The translations under genes and the position numbers were made by a program. Shown here piece after piece: positions 61,446 through 64,000 of a DNA stretch of 64,000 nt. The stretch covers positions 4,134,501 to 4,198,500 of the forward strand of contig NW_026973668.1 in NCBI RefSeq assembly GCF_035594125.1, written 5' to 3'. Below the pieces are notes generated by a model. It was not told where the DNA came from. It ran no database searches and saw nothing but the letters and a program-made list of their open reading frames with translations. The first letter of the stretch is position 1. Each line of letters begins with the position of its first letter. This DNA comes from Scylla paramamosain (lineage: Eukaryota > Arthropoda > Malacostraca > Decapoda > Portunidae).

Positions 61446-61452
61446 GTTAGGT
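61429..61452 (+). repeat. Short TTAGG-type telomeric run
   Basis: GGTTAGGTTAGGTTAGGTTA is a run of four to five pentamers equal to the arthropod telomere repeat (TTAGG). It is too short to be a telomere and lies at the end of the zinc-ribbon frame. Confidence 0.85.
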
Positions 61453-61803
61453 GCTTCTCAGTGTCTTGTCAAATTGCGAGGAGAGTTTGGGGTATTTTCC
61501 TAGATATAGAGAATTTCCCTAGATTTAGGAAAATTTCCCTAGATTTCTCTAGATATTGAGGAAATTTCCCTAGATTTTTTAAGTCCATATATCACTCGTA
61601 TATGGCTTCCCCCCCAACCCCCGGTTCCCCACAGGCTCCCAAGCTTGCTTGAGGGATTGGGGGGCCGTGGGTAGAGATTGGGGACATTGGCTTAAACTAT
61701 AAATTTACCTGTTAAACAATAACAATAAAAGCATTTAAGATTTTGTCTGAATGTGAGACAGCCCCCCCATCAGTAACAGTCACGAGCCGCCACTGGTAAC
61801 AAT

Positions 61804-62489
61804 GGTTGCAGAGTTAGCAGCTGGGAGGGTGAATGCTCATAAAGCTAGTTTACAAGACATTTTAGAATTTAAAGTAAAGGGAATTTATTGCTGAAGGGGA
61901 AGGGAGAGTGAGAAGAAAGTAATCTAATGGTCTTTAGTGTAACAGAAAATAGGACAAAGGACAGGAAGGAGGGAGGAAAGGATGACAAGATACAGATAAC
62001 AAATCTTTTACAAGAATTAAAAGTAGATTATGGACCATTGTAACATTACCACATTGGAAGGATCCAAGAAACGGGTAATCCAATGCCAAGACTGATTCAT
62101 CTTACCTTCACATCTAAGTTGATCAGAGATGAGATAATGAAACTGTACCACAAAGACAGGAAAACAGGAAGGAACAATGGAAATAGTGACAAAAAACATG
62201 TTCCAAGATGAGTATAAGAAAAGACCACACTCCATGAGAAATTAAGGAAGAGCATGAACTGGCTGGCAAGCACCAAGTAGACATTCAGACAGTAGTGGTT
62301 GCAGGGTTAGAAAAAACCTGGGTTTAAAAAATAAAAACCTAGCCCACTGTTTTTTTTTAGGGGGGTTTATTATTTTTTTGGGGGGATTTTATTTGTTTTT
62401 TGTTTATTCATAATATTAATATTTGAATCAGCTTAAATAAGCAATTAAGAAGTAATCTAGAGTGAAGCAAGGTTTGAAATGTTTTTTGT
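61804..62489. other. Unassigned DNA between the hAT element and a LINE
   Basis: No gene or element is recognised. The first part should be the continuation of the flank interrupted by the hAT element. T and G runs occur at 62350-62410. Short open frames lack motifs. Confidence 0.4.
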
Positions 62490-63833
62490 TATTTTTTCAT
62501 GCAGGAGGGACACCGGCAAAGAGCAGCAAAAGTGTAATAAAAAAAAAAAGACCATTGAGGTGCTGGTCCCCGAACAGTCAAAAGCAGTATATAATTAGAA
62601 ATTACAGGATAAGTGTCTGGAAACCTCCCTCTCAAAAGAGTTCAAATCATTGGAAGGTAAAAATAAAGAAGCAAAGTTTACCAGAAAAAGGAATGAATGA
62701 TTAAGAATACTGGTTAACTCTTGCATTAGAGAGGTGGACAGAATAGGGGTGAGAGAAAGAAGAAAGTCTTGTGCAGCGAGGCTACGTTAGGAGGGGAGGC
62801 ATGCAGTTAGCAAGATCAAAAGAGCAATTGGCATGAAAATAATGGTAGGAGATAGCAAGAGATGCAACATTGTGGTAATGAGAGAGAGAGGCTGAAGACA
62901 GTCAATTAGAGGAGAGGGATTGATAAGATGAAAAGCTTTTGTTTCCACCCATATATGTGAAGCATACTCCATACATGAGCAGATACCGCCCCTGTACAGA
63001 ATTAGCAGCTGGGGGGGCTGAGAAAATCTGGCAGAGATGATTCAGAAAGTCTAACTTCACAGAAGCTGTTTTAGCTAGAGATGAAATGTGAAGTTTCCAG
63101 TTTGGATTAAGTAAGTAAAGGACATACCAAGGATGTTCAGTGTAAAAGAGGGGGACAGTTGAGTGTAATTGAAGATGGGATAGTTGTCTGGAAAGTTGTG
63201 TTCAGTTAATGGATGGAGAAATTAGAAATTGACTTTTTGAGGCATTGAACAACACTAAGTTTGCTCTGCTCCAATCAGAAATTTTAGAGAGATCAGAAGT
63301 CAGGCATTCTGTGGCTTCCCTGTGTGAACTGTTTGCTTCCTGAAGGGTTGACCATCATGAAAAGACATGGCAAAGTTCAGGGTGGTATCATCAGCATATG
63401 AGTGCATAGGACAAGAAGTTTGGTTTAAAAGATCATTGATGAATAATAGGAAGAGAGTGAGTAACAGGACAGAACCCTGAGGGATTAGGCCTATGAGGGC
63501 ATGGAAAACATCACTGTGACAGATTTTAATGAGTAGCATGAAGTAGTCAGAAGGTGGAGGAGAGGGAGGAACAAGTCCTGAATCATCCAAGGTAGAGTTT
63601 TTAGTAAAGGTTTGAGTGAAGAGTACATCTTTAGAGATAGATGAGATGGCAATGGTGCCATCAGGTTGAAATAAAGGAGGGATAGATGAGGAAGCAAAGT
63701 TATTGGAGATGTTTTTGACTAGCTGCCAGAAGTTATGAGGGGAGTTAGATCTTGAAAGATTTTGAAACTTTCTATTAATGAAAAACAGACACTTGCTTAG
63801 GTCGTGCTGATGCAGGTTGGTCCGGTTGGACAA
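62490..63833 (-). pseudogene. BS-like LINE, degraded 3' part with internal deletion
   Basis: From the right, the minus strand reads FINRKFQNLSRSNSPHNFWQ, SIPPLFQPDGTIAISSISKD and SDVFHALIGL (linker), then jumps directly to PQGSVL and FINDLLNQTSCPMHSYADDT at 63486. About 170 codons of RT before that point are deleted relative to the copy at 56943. Later parts are in several frames: ETKAFHLINPSPLIDCLQPL near 62940, and a 3' tail at 62490-62600 with changed bases. It is the most decayed copy of the family here. Confidence 0.85.
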
Positions 63834-63889
63834 AGCCTGTGTTAACTTGTACTGTACAGGAAATGAATGGGTCAGGCTTGACTGCCCTT

Positions 63890-63960
63890 ACACTTTTTAT
63901 GTATATGTACATATACCTTATTTATTTATGTATATGTACATATACCTTATTTATCAATAT
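63890..63960. repeat. Tandem pair with TATATGTACATATA palindrome
   Basis: Two adjacent copies of a ~36-bp unit (TTTATGTATATGTACATATA, then CCTTATTTA) each hold a self-complementary core. It lies outside the recognised LINE. No function is assigned. Confidence 0.7.
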
Positions 63961-64000
63961 GATATAAAAATAAATTTTCGTATGTAAATTTTTTTTTTTT

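Larger units (their letters stand above)
59879..61795 (+). mobile_element. hAT deletion derivative (1.9 kb)
   Basis: Ends CAGTGGCGGCTCGT and ACGAGCCGCCACTG are inverted repeats, flanked by the 8-bp duplication GTAACAAT (59871-59878 and 61796-61803). C runs follow the left end and precede the right. It keeps a transposase 5' exon with an intron and the TTF-type finger start, lacks the catalytic part, and contains an ISXO2-like zinc-ribbon ORF. It inserted next to the DIRS terminus. Confidence 0.93.

Noticed and set aside
1..64000. CRISPR arrays, operons or bacterial-type genes
   Set aside because: The tandem repeats are satellites or element parts without spacer structure, and all proteins are eukaryotic transposon types.
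1..64000. tRNA or rRNA genes
   Set aside because: No cloverleaf with A/B boxes or conserved rRNA word was recognised by eye; a covariance search would be needed to exclude diverged copies.

Overview
This window looks like a repeat-dense stretch of an arthropod nuclear genome, most likely a decapod crustacean. The reasons are the AT-rich non-coding DNA, long A/T, (AT)n, (CT)n and (CA)n tracts, a TTAGG-type telomeric run, and the mix of transposable elements (jockey/BS-like and CR1-like LINEs, Penelope, DIRS, several Gypsy lineages, hAT, piggyBac, mariner). The species call is inference. I found no host gene I could defend: essentially every protein-like reading frame is a transposon protein, many of them broken. 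Element names such as Gypsy-A are my own labels.

Positions 1-7.9 kb: a diverged satellite with a unit of about 96 bp, in three blocks, interrupted by a LINE reverse transcriptase relic, two 5' fragments of one jockey/BS-like LINE, and a LINE 3' tail followed by an (AT)n run. Positions 7.9-12.4 kb: a minus-strand CsRn1/Kabuki-like Gypsy element (Gypsy-D) with a long pol frame. Its 5' LTR is cut down to 15 bp where a LINE tail abuts it. Positions 12.4-17.1 kb: abutting fragments of a BS-like LINE, a CR1-like LINE, a hAT transposase, a Penelope GIY-YIG endonuclease with a hammerhead-ribozyme-like motif, and another LINE tail.

Positions 17.1-51.0 kb form one large nested insertion that can be read from target duplications. 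A small hAT element (15-bp TIRs, 8-bp duplication GTATAGAT) was hit by Gypsy-A (LTRs of about 1.17 kb, duplication CATA). Gypsy-A was then hit three times: by Gypsy-B in gag (LTRs of about 1.36 kb, duplication GTAG), by a piggyBac in the reverse transcriptase (TTAA), and by Gypsy-C in the integrase tail (duplication CAGG). Gypsy-C in turn carries a full-length CR1-like LINE in its reverse transcriptase and a TA-flanked mariner-like element in its 3' LTR. Gypsy-A and Gypsy-B share an unusual plan: LTR, an SGNH-hydrolase ORF as the first ORF, then gag, an in-frame UGA, and pol. Gypsy-C has integrase upstream of reverse transcriptase and a SCAN-like capsid, which is the Gmr1-like plan.

Positions 51-64 kb: two old LINE relics, each associated with a near-perfect short palindrome. 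Next is a minus-strand DIRS-like element (gag, RNase H, tyrosine recombinase, inverted termini) split by a BS-like LINE. Then comes a 1.9-kb hAT deletion derivative with a visible 5' intron and an ISXO2-like zinc-ribbon ORF, and finally a degraded minus-strand BS-like LINE. The biology is therefore that of an element graveyard with several young residents: the CR1-like LINE and Gypsy-B have intact or nearly intact frames, and the LTR pairs of Gypsy-B and Gypsy-C differ little by eye.
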